A DNA stretch of 50,662 nucleotides from Ralstonia sp. ASV6 (GCF_016429285.1 NZ_JAELUI010000022.1:1-50662); one strand, 5' to 3'. Positions 15,387 through 24,831 are shown, counted from the first letter of the stretch. Notes: generated by a model from the letters alone, not told the origin. A program made the numbers and translations.

Positions 15387-16174
15387 TCATCCTCGCCGGA
15401 TAGTGTCTTCCCTGCTCCACTGAACGCATTGAGCGCGCTCCCTCCACACACGATGTCCGAAAGCGTTGCCATCTTCGTGCAGAACAACTACGTGGAGCGC
15501 CTGACCGCGCCTGTCGCGATCTTTGCCCGCGCCGCGGGCATCACGCTATACGACCGCTCATCAACCACCAACTTCGATCCTGACGACTGCGGCATTGATT
15601 GGACTGGATTCCGTTTCGTGTTGACCTATGGATCCGTCCAATTTCTTCGGTAACTCAAGACCAGCTCCCTGGCGCGCTTCGTTCAGCATGACGAAGCGCG
15701 GTTTGCCACTCAGGCCTCGGCCAGGTCTTTCGGTCCTGACGCCCTGAACGGAACAGGACGCATAGTCAAGGCGCGCGACGTTGCCTCAGTCCTTGCCCAC
15801 GAAGGTCCAGCTCACATTCGCCCCGACTCTCTGGACAAAGCCTTCACAGGGGCAGTCGTCGACGCCGAAGGGTGGAGAAAGATCGAAATTGAACGGGACC
15901 TATCGAACGAACTGGACTGCTGGATGAGTCCACTGCGGAAAATCGATGCGGAATGGCGGTGCTGGTTTGTCGGCGGCCGCCTGATCGAGATCAGCAAGTA
16001 TCGGGAGAACGGCGAACGCGCTCTTGAGCGCGATGTGGACCCGCAGCTCTGGCAGGCAGCGCAAAGTCTTGCTGACCGGTACCTGCCCGCCCCCTGCGTG
16101 GCTCTTGACATTGCCAGGGCAGATGGCGGTGTTGGTTCCGACGCTATTTGCAAACGGCGGGGCAATTTCCATCG

Positions 16175-16507
16175 CTATTCGCGAACAGAGTCCCGCCCTC
16201 GAAATGAGATTTCGAGATCCTTAAAGCCCGAAAACGGGCCGTCGTGGGCGATACGCCAACCTAGCTCCCAGGCTTCACGCAACTTCGGTTCCAACCCTTG
16301 CGGACATGCGGTGATGGGCTGTCCATCACGCGCCGCGCGCTCACCACTCTGGATATATGGTCGGGCCCGGACGTTCTCGAATGTGAACAGCCAATGGTTA
16401 GCCTCATCGCTGCCCGCAGCATGAGGGCAGGCGAGGTCCGTCATGCCCCGCTCGACCGCAAGCGCTGCTTCGCCTTCGATGCGATCCCAGTATTCCCCAT
16501 CGTCCAT
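16175..16507 (-). CDS. hypothetical protein, 110 residues, cargo of the small element
   Basis: ATG 16507 follows AGAGG and lies 15 bases after the preceding stop. The protein (MDDGEYWDRIEGEAALAVER ...) is soluble and acidic with AWELGWRIAHDGPF near the C-terminus. Two cysteines occur (LACPHAAG, ITACPQG). No domain was recognised. Its stop at 16175 is 25 bases from the left inverted repeat. Confidence 0.55.
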   Translation of the reverse strand: MDDGEYWDRIEGEAALAVERGMTDLACPHAAGSDEANHWLFTFENVRARPYIQSGERAARDGQPITACPQGLEPKLREAWELGWRIAHDGPFSGFKDLEISFRGRDSVRE

Positions 16508-16521
16508 CGTTGCCTCTTCGT

Positions 16522-16812
16522 CTAGTTTGTGCGCTCTCGCCCGCAGTTCTCGTTCGCGCACAGCGCTTGGAAGGGAGCGTTTCCCTTGCCGCATACCGAG
16601 CACTTCCAGCCGGCTTGCAACGCGTGTCGCCCGCATTGCGCAAGGCACTGCCCCTCGTGAAAGCAATCGCCGCTTGCAACCGTGCATTCCGGTGCAGGGA
16701 CGAACACAGGGTTGCCAAAATTGCCGTCCTGTTGCTGCAAGTGCTTGATCTTGCTGTGGATCATCTTCTGCGCCATGCGTTTTGCCATGCAAATTGCGGT
16801 GGACATTCGCAA
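16522..16812 (-). CDS. zinc-ribbon-like protein, 96 residues, cargo of the small element
   Basis: The frame starts at 16812 (MRMSTAICMAKRMAQKM). The C-terminal end, WKCSVCGKGNAPFQALCANE plus NCGRERTN, is a C-x2-C...C-x4-C zinc ribbon. Further cysteines lie in the centre (ECTVASGDCFHEGQCLAQC). It might bind nucleic acid, but no family was recognised. It begins 18 bases inside the right inverted repeat of the element. Confidence 0.55.
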   Translation of the reverse strand: MRMSTAICMAKRMAQKMIHSKIKHLQQQDGNFGNPVFVPAPECTVASGDCFHEGQCLAQCGRHALQAGWKCSVCGKGNAPFQALCANENCGRERTN

Positions 16813-17192
16813 ATAACCCTGTGCAATCTCATTTAGTGCTGGAACTTACAGGCGGCTACAAGGTCATCGAGTTCAATCCCATCCACTCGTCTGGCTGGTA
16901 TGCGGCTGATGTCGAAGTAGTGCTTCGGTCTTGGGTCGAGTGGGCGAACGCCAGCACGGGGCTCCACAGTCAGGCCAGAACCGCTGGCGGTTGACCCACT
17001 CCAACGCCGCCCCGTTTCTGCGACCTTCATCTGACATCGCTCTCTTCCCTTTGCTTACGCAGCACCGTTCCGGTGTCGCTGTTCTGCCCGCCGGAAAGCC
17101 CTAACTCAAGGTTGACTTGTCCATCGCATTTCCTTCACTCGGCTGCCGGCCGGTGGCGGAGCGCTCACGCGCCGGCTTGTTCTTCCTTGGTA

Positions 17193-17489
17193 TCAGTTGC
17201 CAGTCGAATCGCGACTGTTTTGCTCGCTCGCGAAATGGCGACTGGTCAAGATCAGACCACACCAGATGACCAATGCAATCCCGAGGCCGAACGCCAACAC
17301 GAAGCCGTGACGCAACAACGACAGGTTTGCGCTCGTAAGCGATTCGAGTAGCGGAATGATGTGACTGTATCCATATCCAGCGAACAACAGCAGCGCGAGA
17401 GCGCAAGCCAGCAACTCCCACGCTCCCCGGCGCACGTCACGATTCACGGCTCTGAGCAACGCTGTCATTTCTTCGTGTAGGTTCATCAT
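17193..17489 (-). CDS. two-pass membrane protein, 98 residues
   Basis: Start MMNLHEEMTALLRAVNRDVR is chosen as the first residue before coherent sequence. Hydrophobic segments are WELLACALALLLFAGYGYSH (about 24-43) and FVLAFGLGIALVIWCGLIL (about 65-83). The short loop and the amphipathic N-terminus are cytoplasm-type. It is the last gene of the 17.2-21.4 kb minus-strand group. The 200 bases downstream, to the end of the broken ATP-grasp gene, hold no convincing gene. Confidence 0.6.
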   Translation of the reverse strand: MMNLHEEMTALLRAVNRDVRRGAWELLACALALLLFAGYGYSHIIPLLESLTSANLSLLRHGFVLAFGLGIALVIWCGLILTSRHFASEQNSRDSTGN

Positions 17490-17500
17490 TTTCCTTGTTG

Positions 17501-17692
17501 CTAGCGGCGTGAGTAAATTGGGAGCTTCGGCTCCACATCCCAAGGCTTCACACGCAACTCGTCACCGAACGCTTCCCCGCCTTCGTCAATGAACCGGATG
17601 ACAACGTAAGGTGCCTCGTTCGTGTACTCGCGTCCTAACACGCGGCACTTCCGGCCATTGAATGTATGCAGCGGTGCGTGCAGGTCGGCCAC
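17501..17692 (-). CDS. hypothetical protein, 63 residues
   Basis: The start is the GTG at 17692, seven bases after AGGAAAG. The product begins MADLHAPLHTFNGRKCRVLG and continues YVVIRFIDEGGEAFGDELRV. It is a small beta-rich protein of a kind common in plasmids. No known domain was recognised. Confidence 0.55.
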   Translation of the reverse strand: MADLHAPLHTFNGRKCRVLGREYTNEAPYVVIRFIDEGGEAFGDELRVKPWDVEPKLPIYSRR

Positions 17693-17705
17693 CGAGTCTT
17701 TCCTA

Positions 17706-18191
17706 TTAGTCTGAACTGAAGGCCGAACGCTGGGCGCTCTCAAGCACTTTGTTGCCGCTTGCTTCCTTCGCTTGCCTTGCCATGCGTGCTCGAAAGCGAT
17801 CTGCGCACAAGCCCCGACCCAGCAAGCTGTAAAGCTCTTTCACCGCCAACCACGGCTGTTTGTTTTGGTCTGAGTGTTTCACAAAAACTTCGTAAGCGAC
17901 TTCCAACTCGTTGAGCACGTCCTTGGATGCGTTTGCCTTCAGGTAGGAGACCGCGGCGACAGAGATAGGCCGACGCTCTCTTTCAAAGCTTCCCTGACAC
18001 ATCCAATGGTCGCCATCCCGACTGAGGCGACAAATGAGCGAGCAGACCCGCGCCTTAATGGCCTCCCACGAGAGTGGCGGCATCGACAACGCGATTGCCC
18101 GGCAAACCACTGCCGCATCGTGGCGCGACAGATACCAATCCGCATCACCCAGGCTAGCGAGATGCTGCCGGTCCATTTCTTCATCTGTCAT
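17706..18191 (-). CDS. hypothetical protein, 161 residues
   Basis: Helical soluble protein starting MTDEEMDRQHLASLGDADWY. The central stretch DAAVVCRAIALSMPPLSWEA and the basic C-terminus (RFRARMARQAKEASGNKVLE) give no family match. Four cysteines are scattered without a zinc pattern. It is followed 14 bases later by the 63-residue gene. Confidence 0.6.
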   Translation of the reverse strand: MTDEEMDRQHLASLGDADWYLSRHDAAVVCRAIALSMPPLSWEAIKARVCSLICRLSRDGDHWMCQGSFERERRPISVAAVSYLKANASKDVLNELEVAYEVFVKHSDQNKQPWLAVKELYSLLGRGLCADRFRARMARQAKEASGNKVLESAQRSAFSSD

Positions 18192-18231
18192 CGTTCGTTC
18201 CCTCCTGCCAGCACTGCCGGCGTTTTTCTGT

Positions 18232-18504
18232 TCAGTCCGCGATCATTTCGGCCAGCCGAGCGAGGACGCGTCGGGCGAATTCTGGAGCTGCCTGCTTCGC
18301 AGCTTCAATAGTAGGGAATCCACCTGTCTTGAAATGCAGGAAGTGCAGATCGAATGCACCGCCGTCATCGGTTATCGCCATCATCTCTTGCCCACCAAAG
18401 CGAGCCATCTGAATCACGCGCCCATCACCACCATTCGGGTCCACCCAACGCTGCTGAGGTGCGTTGAACGCGACCCGACCACCACCATCTATCTCGATGT
18501 TCAT
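18232..18504 (-). CDS. hypothetical protein, 90 residues
   Basis: MNIEIDGGGRVAFNAPQQRW suggests a beta-strand-rich N-terminus. The C-terminal half, PTIEAAKQAAPEFARRVLAR, is helical. It may be a small DNA- or protein-binding accessory factor. No family was recognised. It is spaced 40 bases from the next gene. Confidence 0.55.
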   Translation of the reverse strand: MNIEIDGGGRVAFNAPQQRWVDPNGGDGRVIQMARFGGQEMMAITDDGGAFDLHFLHFKTGGFPTIEAAKQAAPEFARRVLARLAEMIAD

Positions 18505-18524
18505 TTGACGATTCTCCTAGGCCC

Positions 18525-18623
18525 CTAGCGTTTCACTGAGTCAACCAATGCCTTGCAGGCTGTCGCCCGTTGAGCTGGGTCGACCAAAGAGCCGACGATT
18601 GGTGTCTGAAAGATCAAGTCCAC
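18525..18623 (-). CDS. possible small protein, 32 residues
   Basis: A GTG at 18623, nine bases after AGGGA, opens a frame reading DLIFQTPIVGSLVDPAQRAT and ACKALVDSVKR before TAG. The composition is protein-like, but it is short and could be the remnant of a gene end. Confidence 0.3.
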   Translation of the reverse strand: MDLIFQTPIVGSLVDPAQRATACKALVDSVKR

Positions 18624-18656
18624 GAAACGATTTCCCTATTTTCCGATTTGTGGGAC

Positions 18657-19088
18657 TCAACGCGCTTGGGGCTGAAGGGGCGTCATGTTGCCTACGCTGT
18701 CGCCTGGCGCGTAACCGGGGCGGATCTTGCCGTCCACATCCAGATAGGTGTGAGTCTTGCTCAGTGGCACGATCGCTTGGATCGGTGACAGCATGCGATC
18801 GCATTGCATGCGCGTCAGCTCGATCGACCAGTCCGACAAACGCTGATCGCCGCCAGACAGAACCTTTTCGATCCACGACGATGCGGTACGCGTCGTATCA
18901 TGGAACGCTCCGAGGTATGTGCAGCCATCTGGCCCAGTCTTCCGCAGTTGCACCACACTTCCATCAGCCGTGGTTGGAGCAATGCCGGTCAGCAGCACTA
19001 GCTCAGCAGCGGTTGCTGCCGAAGAAATCAGCGTGAGTGCACAGGCGGCAAAGGCAACACGCCAAGTCATTCGTTGTTGTTGTTTCAT
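18657..19088 (-). CDS. secreted protein with signal peptide, 143 residues
   Basis: N-terminal MKQQQRMTWRVAFAACALTL followed by ISSAATAAEL is a Sec signal peptide with an A-T-A-A cleavage site near residue 28. The mature domain has two cysteines (DGCTYLGAF, MQCDRML) likely to form a disulfide, and no further membrane segment. It is probably periplasmic. No family was recognised. Confidence 0.65.
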   Translation of the reverse strand: MKQQQRMTWRVAFAACALTLISSAATAAELVLLTGIAPTTADGSVVQLRKTGPDGCTYLGAFHDTTRTASSWIEKVLSGGDQRLSDWSIELTRMQCDRMLSPIQAIVPLSKTHTYLDVDGKIRPGYAPGDSVGNMTPLQPQAR

Positions 19089-19107
19089 GATGTTTTTTCG
19101 ATCCGTT

Positions 19108-19335
19108 CTAACGCGAAAACCCGCTCATACCGCGATAACTTTGGGGAGGCGAATAGGTAATGTTCGTGCATGCCTTGGCGTCTGCCTCACTTCGCGCAAG
19201 CATTGAGCAGCCGTACGTCATTCCGTCACGATAGATGATGTCCTGATCGCCTTTCCGAATATGTCTGCCGAACGCAAACGAAGCGCCTGAGACGACGACT
19301 ATCAGCGGGACTACAGTGGCCGCTGCTCTATTCAA
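19108..19335 (-). CDS. membrane-anchored or secreted protein, 75 residues
   Basis: The start is taken as TTG 19335 (MNRAAATVVPLIVVVSGASF), as GGACAGGGG lies just upstream; no ATG fits. One N-terminal hydrophobic segment is followed by a soluble domain with two cysteines (YGCSMLAR, KACTNIT). The start is uncertain. Confidence 0.5.
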   Translation of the reverse strand: MNRAAATVVPLIVVVSGASFAFGRHIRKGDQDIIYRDGMTYGCSMLARSEADAKACTNITYSPPQSYRGMSGFSR

Positions 19336-19352
19336 GACCCCTGTCCTTTTTC

Positions 19353-19667
19353 TTATGCTTTGCCGATGTACCCAACAGTTGGAACGACCTCGAAATCCAG
19401 GGGCTGCATGTCGTCGGGATGGAGCTCTGAAAACTCGACGGTGCATTCTGAAATGCCATGTCGCGCGACGGCCTTGATAATCGGCTCAAGGTCCTTGAAA
19501 ACGATCGCATAACCCTTGTCATCGGACAGAACGCCGTCCTTGCACTGCAAAACCCAGCCGCCACCGAAGCGCTCCACCGTGACCCCGCTGGCCTTCCCAA
19601 AGTGCACCAACTCGGGCATCTGCATCGGGCGCAAGGCTGACCACTTCTTGATTCGTTCGTCCATCAT
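19353..19667 (-). CDS. hypothetical protein, 104 residues
   Basis: Starts MMDERIKKWSALRPMQMPEL. The middle, FGGGWVLQCKDGVLSDDKGY, and the C-terminal ECTVEFSELHPDDMQPLDFE suggest a small alpha/beta protein. It is soluble and acidic, with no known domain. It lies between two membrane-type genes. Confidence 0.58.
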   Translation of the reverse strand: MMDERIKKWSALRPMQMPELVHFGKASGVTVERFGGGWVLQCKDGVLSDDKGYAIVFKDLEPIIKAVARHGISECTVEFSELHPDDMQPLDFEVVPTVGYIGKA

Positions 19668-19678
19668 TTTTCCGATGG

Positions 19679-20092
19679 TTACAGCACCTTGCCGATCAAC
19701 ACGGCCGCGAGGACAGGGCCGAAGATCGACGGCGATTCCTTCGTTTGATGTGCGATCTGGCCAGTGCGCCGTGCAAGGTTCGCTAATGCCTCGTTCTGTT
19801 CTTGCAGAAGGCCAATTTGCAGCGCCAGAAGCCTGTCTGTACCGGTTGGCTGATCGATCCCGACCGACGCGCAGATGCGCAGAATGTTGGCCTCCATCTC
19901 CGCTTTCAGGCCACCCTCTTTCAACTCGCTCATGAACTCAACCATACTCCCGCGAGTAGGGTTCTCGTTTAGGAACGCGTCCAGCTTGGCGTGTAGTACC
20001 TCGGATTCCCCGCAAATCTCGCGGGCGCGCTTGATCTGGTCGTCGCCCGCAGGCTTTGCAGCCAATTCATTCAGGTTGGGAGTACCCATCAT
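19679..20092 (-). CDS. hypothetical protein with C-terminal hydrophobic end, 137 residues
   Basis: Start MMGTPNLNELAAKPAGDDQI; codons upstream overlap the preceding gene. Long predicted helices (QIGLLQEQNEALANLARRTG) could form a coiled coil, and the last 16 residues (SIFGPVLAAVLIGKVL) may insert into the membrane. This pattern recalls small cell-envelope or exclusion proteins, but no match is claimed. Confidence 0.58.
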   Translation of the reverse strand: MMGTPNLNELAAKPAGDDQIKRAREICGESEVLHAKLDAFLNENPTRGSMVEFMSELKEGGLKAEMEANILRICASVGIDQPTGTDRLLALQIGLLQEQNEALANLARRTGQIAHQTKESPSIFGPVLAAVLIGKVL

Positions 20093-20106
20093 CTTGTTCC
20101 GAGCCT

Positions 20107-20361
20107 TCAGTGGATGTACCGGCCGACCGCTTCCAACGCGAGGGCCAGGGCCGCGACATACGCCATGAGCCCAAGCACCGCGAACCCGATCCATCGATCC
20201 GGGCCAGGCTGGATTTGGAACAGATGCGCGATTACCGTTCCCGTCTTGTGCCAGCTATCCGCGTATGCCTGCTTCATCGACTTCGTGGGCGAGCAGATGA
20301 ACAGCACGAGCTGGAGCGTGACCACCAACATGACTGCCGCACCGATAACTTGATTTGCCAT
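20107..20361 (-). CDS. two-pass membrane protein, 84 residues
   Basis: MANQVIGAAVMLVVTLQLVL is an N-terminal membrane helix. A second helix, IGFAVLGLMAYVAALALALE, lies near the C-terminus, and about 35 polar residues lie between them. One of a run of very small membrane proteins between 20.1 and 21.4 kb. Confidence 0.6.
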   Translation of the reverse strand: MANQVIGAAVMLVVTLQLVLFICSPTKSMKQAYADSWHKTGTVIAHLFQIQPGPDRWIGFAVLGLMAYVAALALALEAVGRYIH

Positions 20362-20376
20362 TTGTTTTCCCCTGTA

Positions 20377-20544
20377 TCAGCGCGAAAACTCGCGCTCGCC
20401 GTCTGCCTTGATGCGCTCGGCCAACTTCGCATCGAGCTTTGCGCGCAACCACGCGACATGCACCACCATCAGCGTATGAACTACAGCAATGGCACCCAGC
20501 AGGACGGACAAAATGACGGCTGCGCGGTCATTCATCTCAATCAT
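20377..20544 (-). CDS. small single-pass membrane protein, 55 residues
   Basis: ATG 20544 overlaps the TGA of the transporter-like gene (ATGA), indicating coupled translation; an alternative ATG is at 20535. A hydrophobic segment (AAVILSVLLGAIAVVHTLMV) is followed by a charged helix (LRAKLDAKLAERIKADGERE). Confidence 0.55.
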   Translation of the reverse strand: MIEMNDRAAVILSVLLGAIAVVHTLMVVHVAWLRAKLDAKLAERIKADGEREFSR

Positions 20545-21005
20545 GTTGACACCTTCGACGGTTGAAGCAAGAGGATCATCGACGCCAGCCCCATGCCGAC
20601 TCCAACCAGGCGTGGCCAGTCCATCGATTCACGAAACACGACAACACCAACGGCGGCCACCAGCGATAGGCTCGTCACGTTGTACACAATCATGGCATCC
20701 GGCAGCGGCATGGCCTGGCGTGCACCGAAGACAAAAAACAGCTCCAGCATTGCCAGCAAGACACCGATGGCGGCCACGCCCACCATACCGGCGATTGTTG
20801 GCCACTTGATCGCAGCAGCTCCGGCCGTGCGTTGAAGGCCGAGTGCCGCAAAAAAAAGCAGTGTGACCCCGCCCAGCAACATGTAGATGGATACCACCAG
20901 CGCTGGCGGCATGCCACCCGCAAATTTCGGCACATCCCGGATCAGCAGGATTGCGCCAGCGCTACATGCTCCAGCAGCAAACATTGATACGGCCCATGAA
21001 GTCAT
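20541..21005 (-). CDS. EamA/DMT-like small membrane transporter, 154 residues
   Basis: Start MTSWAVSMFAAGACSAGAIL. Five hydrophobic segments are visible, ending RESMDWPRLVGVGMGLASMI. The layout (GG.TLLFFAALGLQRT, then ALPDAMIVYNVTSLSLVAAV-type helix) resembles one half of an EamA/DMT drug-metabolite transporter, which in half-size form works as a dimer. Substrate unknown. The last helix with FRE..D and GLASMI.LL is typical of the family. Confidence 0.6.
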   Translation of the reverse strand: MTSWAVSMFAAGACSAGAILLIRDVPKFAGGMPPALVVSIYMLLGGVTLLFFAALGLQRTAGAAAIKWPTIAGMVGVAAIGVLLAMLELFFVFGARQAMPLPDAMIVYNVTSLSLVAAVGVVVFRESMDWPRLVGVGMGLASMILLLQPSKVST

Positions 21006-21080
21006 CGTCGGTTTTCCTATCAAAGTCGAATCCAACTGCTTGGAGACCGGTACGCGAGGCGCTGTGCGCCGGAATGTTTG

Positions 21081-21158
21081 TCAGGACAACGCCAAGTAGG
21101 CACCGTATGCCACAATCAAGACCAACCCTGCCAGCGCCGGCCAAATAATTCGATCCAT
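21081..21158 (-). CDS. very small membrane peptide, 25 residues
   Basis: ATG 21158 opens MDRIIWPALAGLVLIVAYGA followed by YLALS and TGA. A single hydrophobic helix; comparable tiny membrane peptides flank it. The ribosome site is weak. Confidence 0.4.
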   Translation of the reverse strand: MDRIIWPALAGLVLIVAYGAYLALS

Positions 21159-21189
21159 AATCTAAATTTGCTCTGCTGGTGATCCGGAG

Positions 21190-21360
21190 TTAGGGGGAAG
21201 CTTTCGCATTGTTTCGCACTGCTACACCGTGAATGACGATCCCGGCCACAGCTACAGCAGCAGCGACGCACGCCAGCGTCGTGTTGCCGATCGCCAGCCA
21301 GATACCGCCCGTGCCGGCACCAAAGCCCGTAAGGAAGCCTGATAAATAGGTCGCGTTCAT
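21190..21360 (-). CDS. small membrane protein, 56 residues
   Basis: ATG 21360 encodes MNATYLSGFLTGFGAGTGGI, then a hydrophobic stretch (CVAAAVAVAGIVIHGVAVRN). Glycine-rich first helix and alanine-rich second helix suggest a two-pass membrane protein. It begins the minus-strand group of small membrane proteins, 76 bases from the mazF stop. Confidence 0.52.
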   Translation of the reverse strand: MNATYLSGFLTGFGAGTGGIWLAIGNTTLACVAAAVAVAGIVIHGVAVRNNAKASP

Positions 21361-21436
21361 CGTTGTGGTCTCTTTAGTTTCGCGGCAGCCGGCCGGACGC
21401 GGGGCGCTTTCGCGCCTGGTGGTTTTTCCCCTTCGC

Positions 21437-21757
21437 CTATTCAGCGAAAACTTCCTGCAATGTCTGCAGGGTGCTCAACAAGGTTTTATCGGCAACTACG
21501 CCCTCTTTCTTGACCAGGCGCACCTTGTCGACCGCACGAATCTGGTCCAGCAAAATCAGCCCACTCCTCTTCATGAAGGTGATCGGCACCCGGAACGGAG
21601 CCGGCCGGCCCTTCGTCGTCATCGGAGCAACAATGACCGTTCGCAGATGGTCGTGCATCTCCGGTGGGGAGACGATCACGCACGGCCGCGTCTTCTCAAT
21701 CTCGCCGCCCTTCGTCGGGTCTAGGGCTACGAGCCAAATCTCTCCGCGCGCTACCAC
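21437..21757 (-). CDS. mazF: MazF/PemK-family mRNA interferase toxin
   Basis: Encodes 106 residues beginning MVARGEIWLVALDPTKGGEI, the standard start of the MazF fold, with the conserved KTRPCVIVSP strand and the central TVIVAPMTTKGR. MazF dimers cut mRNA at short sequences and stop growth when the antitoxin decays. The gene overlaps the antitoxin by 7 bp, as in most mazEF/pemIK/chpB pairs. On a mobile element this pair would favour retention. Confidence 0.92.
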   Translation of the reverse strand: MVARGEIWLVALDPTKGGEIEKTRPCVIVSPPEMHDHLRTVIVAPMTTKGRPAPFRVPITFMKRSGLILLDQIRAVDKVRLVKKEGVVADKTLLSTLQTLQEVFAE

Positions 21758-21999
21758 ACCAGCTCCGTGTCGTCAGCATTGGGGAATTCGCCCATCACCA
21801 GCGCATCATCACCGGCAGCCGCGACGGCCTGGCTGGCTTCAGCCCAGCCCTCGCGCGCCTTCTTCTGTGGCTTGCGGATCACCAGCGCATTGTCCTCCAC
21901 TGCCATATCCACCTCATTCTCCAAACCTAGCTGGGCAAGAATGGGCTTGGGGATCAACACCCCCTGCGAATTGCCCATCTTGCGTATCGTTGCCTTCAT
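21751..21999 (-). CDS. mazE: MazE/PemI-family antitoxin
   Basis: Encodes 82 residues. The N-terminal MKATIRKMGNSQGVLIPKPI is the swapped-hairpin AbrB/MazE DNA-binding domain. The acidic C-terminal tail (GDDALVMGEFPNADDTELVW) is the segment that wraps and neutralises MazF. The complex represses its own promoter; palindromes suited to this lie at 22028-22065. Confidence 0.92.
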   Translation of the reverse strand: MKATIRKMGNSQGVLIPKPILAQLGLENEVDMAVEDNALVIRKPQKKAREGWAEASQAVAAAGDDALVMGEFPNADDTELVW

Positions 22000-22001
22000 A
22001 G

Positions 22002-23621
<1,620 letters not shown>

Positions 23622-23643
23622 CTGCCTGCTGCCAAAAGCAAAA

Positions 23644-23677
23644 GGCCGCTCCGATTGACGTCGGAGCGGCCTTTTTT
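23644..23677 (+). terminator. Rho-independent terminator of argG
   Basis: GGCCGCTCCGA (23644-23654) and TCGGAGCGGCC (23661-23671) form a perfect 11-bp stem with loop TTGACG. TTTTTT follows at 23672-23677. It lies 22 bases after the argG stop. Confidence 0.95.
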
Positions 23678-23724
23678 ATGGCTGCTGAATAAGCCCTGGA
23701 ACTGACCAGCGCCTGTACGCCTTC

Positions 23725-24831
23725 CTACGGCATCATCAGGTGAACCTGGGCGTCGAATGTCTCAATCATCTTGCGCTGGGACTCCACCAGTCCCGCAGCC
23801 TGTCCCGGATACCAGTCCGCGATCGAGTGCTGCAGGTCGAACCAGGGGAAGCGGTTCAACGCGAAGCGTGCGCGAGTAGGCAGCGGTTTGGCTGCCCAGG
23901 GGTTTTCGAGCAGCACCGCCCCTTCGTGGAAGACGAACAAAATGCCAGACAGGCGGCTTTTCTCCTTCCCTGTGAGGCGGAAACGCCCATCGTGCCCCAT
24001 GCGCTTCGGGCTCCCATACCGATGCTCAAAAATCGGGGCACCCTTCCAGCCATAGACCCCATACCACATGCCGCCGCTGCATAGGCCATGGTGCCCACTG
24101 ATGAGCGGGGCCGTCTGGTCCGCTTCAACAAATCTGGATGCAACCGGGCCGCCGAAGTGAGCAAAGTCTGCAATCAGCAAACACGGGCGATCGACATCGA
24201 CCTGCGTCTCGTCGCTTTTCATCGAGCAGACTCTGCTGATGAGATTTGCCTGCACACTATCACCAGGCTTGTTGGGATCCGGCCTTCCTGCCGGCGTGAG
24301 TTCTATCTCTGTCATTGTCACTACACGACTGCCGACAGTTGACGTCGTCCTTTCGATGCCAAGAGGGTGACATCCACCAGGTGTGTTCGCCGCGGCCATC
24401 AGCTCGTCTTGCTCGACATCCTGGTGCTTCGAAAAGACCTCGACAGTCACGGGGCCGTCGCCCGCATCCACCGTGAAGTCCGGCGTGGCCGAACTCATAC
24501 GTGGAATTGGCGTGACTTCAAATCCAGCTTCGAGAAGGCCGCCGTACGCGCGGATCTCCGCCAACGCTGAAGAGGCGTTGCGATCATCCACAAAGTCATT
24601 CAAGCGCGGAGCGAGATCTCTCAACCAAGATTCGCCGCCGACTTCGCAGGCAATCATCGGGACTACTTGGCGCACCAAGGCGTCTACAGGGCGCGAATCG
24701 ACACTGTGTAGCGGATACCAACTTGGGTGTTGCACACCGCTGGGACGCAGCGGAGCGTCTTTGAGGCGATCGATCTCTTCTTTATTGAACAGGTCGGTCA
24801 GATTACGGATGGGGTGGAGGTTGCTGCTCAT
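23725..24831 (-). CDS. PD-(D/E)XK-like protein of unknown role, 368 residues
   Basis: An N-terminal region of about 85 residues leads to SALAEIRAYGGLLEAGFEVT and then TPDFTVDAGDGPVTVEVFSK (117-135). This is the layout of a PD-(D/E)XK nuclease core (E92, D118, E131), but the usual E-x-K is E-V-F-S-K, so catalysis is uncertain. The C-terminal half is of unknown fold. It is the last gene of the 23.7-32.3 kb block, and its upstream region holds the 21-bp repeats. Confidence 0.55.
   Translation of the reverse strand: MSSNLHPIRNLTDLFNKEEIDRLKDAPLRPSGVQHPSWYPLHSVDSRPVDALVRQVVPMIACEVGGESWLRDLAPRLNDFVDDRNASSALAEIRAYGGLLEAGFEVTPIPRMSSATPDFTVDAGDGPVTVEVFSKHQDVEQDELMAAANTPGGCHPLGIERTTSTVGSRVVTMTEIELTPAGRPDPNKPGDSVQANLISRVCSMKSDETQVDVDRPCLLIADFAHFGGPVASRFVEADQTAPLISGHHGLCSGGMWYGVYGWKGAPIFEHRYGSPKRMGHDGRFRLTGKEKSRLSGILFVFHEGAVLLENPWAAKPLPTRARFALNRFPWFDLQHSIADWYPGQAAGLVESQRKMIETFDAQVHLMMP

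Larger units (their letters stand above)
16125..16855. mobile_element. 721-bp non-autonomous element with TIRs and 5-bp duplication
   Basis: GGCGG flanks the insert on both sides (16125-16129 and 16851-16855). The ends form imperfect inverted repeats: TGTTGGTTCCGACGCTATTT (from 16130 inward) and TGTAAGTTCCAGCACTAAAT (from 16850 inward, minus strand), sharing TGT..GTTCC..C.CTA. TGT ends with a 5-bp duplication are typical of Tn7- and Tn402/Tn5053-type transposition. The element carries two genes on the minus strand but no transposase, so it would depend on an enzyme in trans. Confidence 0.7.
15453..16994 (+). pseudogene. ATP-grasp protein (DUF4343-like), broken by a stop and an insertion
   Basis: From MSESVAIFVQNNYVERLTAP the frame runs to TAA 15651-15653, then stays open in the same frame through LKTSSLARFVQHDEARFATQ and on to LDIARADGG at 16129. 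The end of the gene resumes at 16856 as YKVIEFNPIHSSGWYAADVE and stops at 16992-16994. Removing 16130-16855 joins GAT GGC GG with C TAC and restores one frame of about 271 residues. The metal-binding EFN loop and SSG are typical of ATP-grasp ligases. So the gene is dead twice: a nonsense codon and a 721-bp insertion. Confidence 0.8.

Noticed and set aside
16833-17030. 65-codon minus-strand ORF starting at a good ribosome site
   Set aside because: It is antisense to the clear ATP-grasp C-terminus; residues look random.
18541-18876. 111-codon minus-strand ORF overlapping the secreted protein gene
   Set aside because: Arginine-rich shadow of the signal-peptide gene at 18657-19088.
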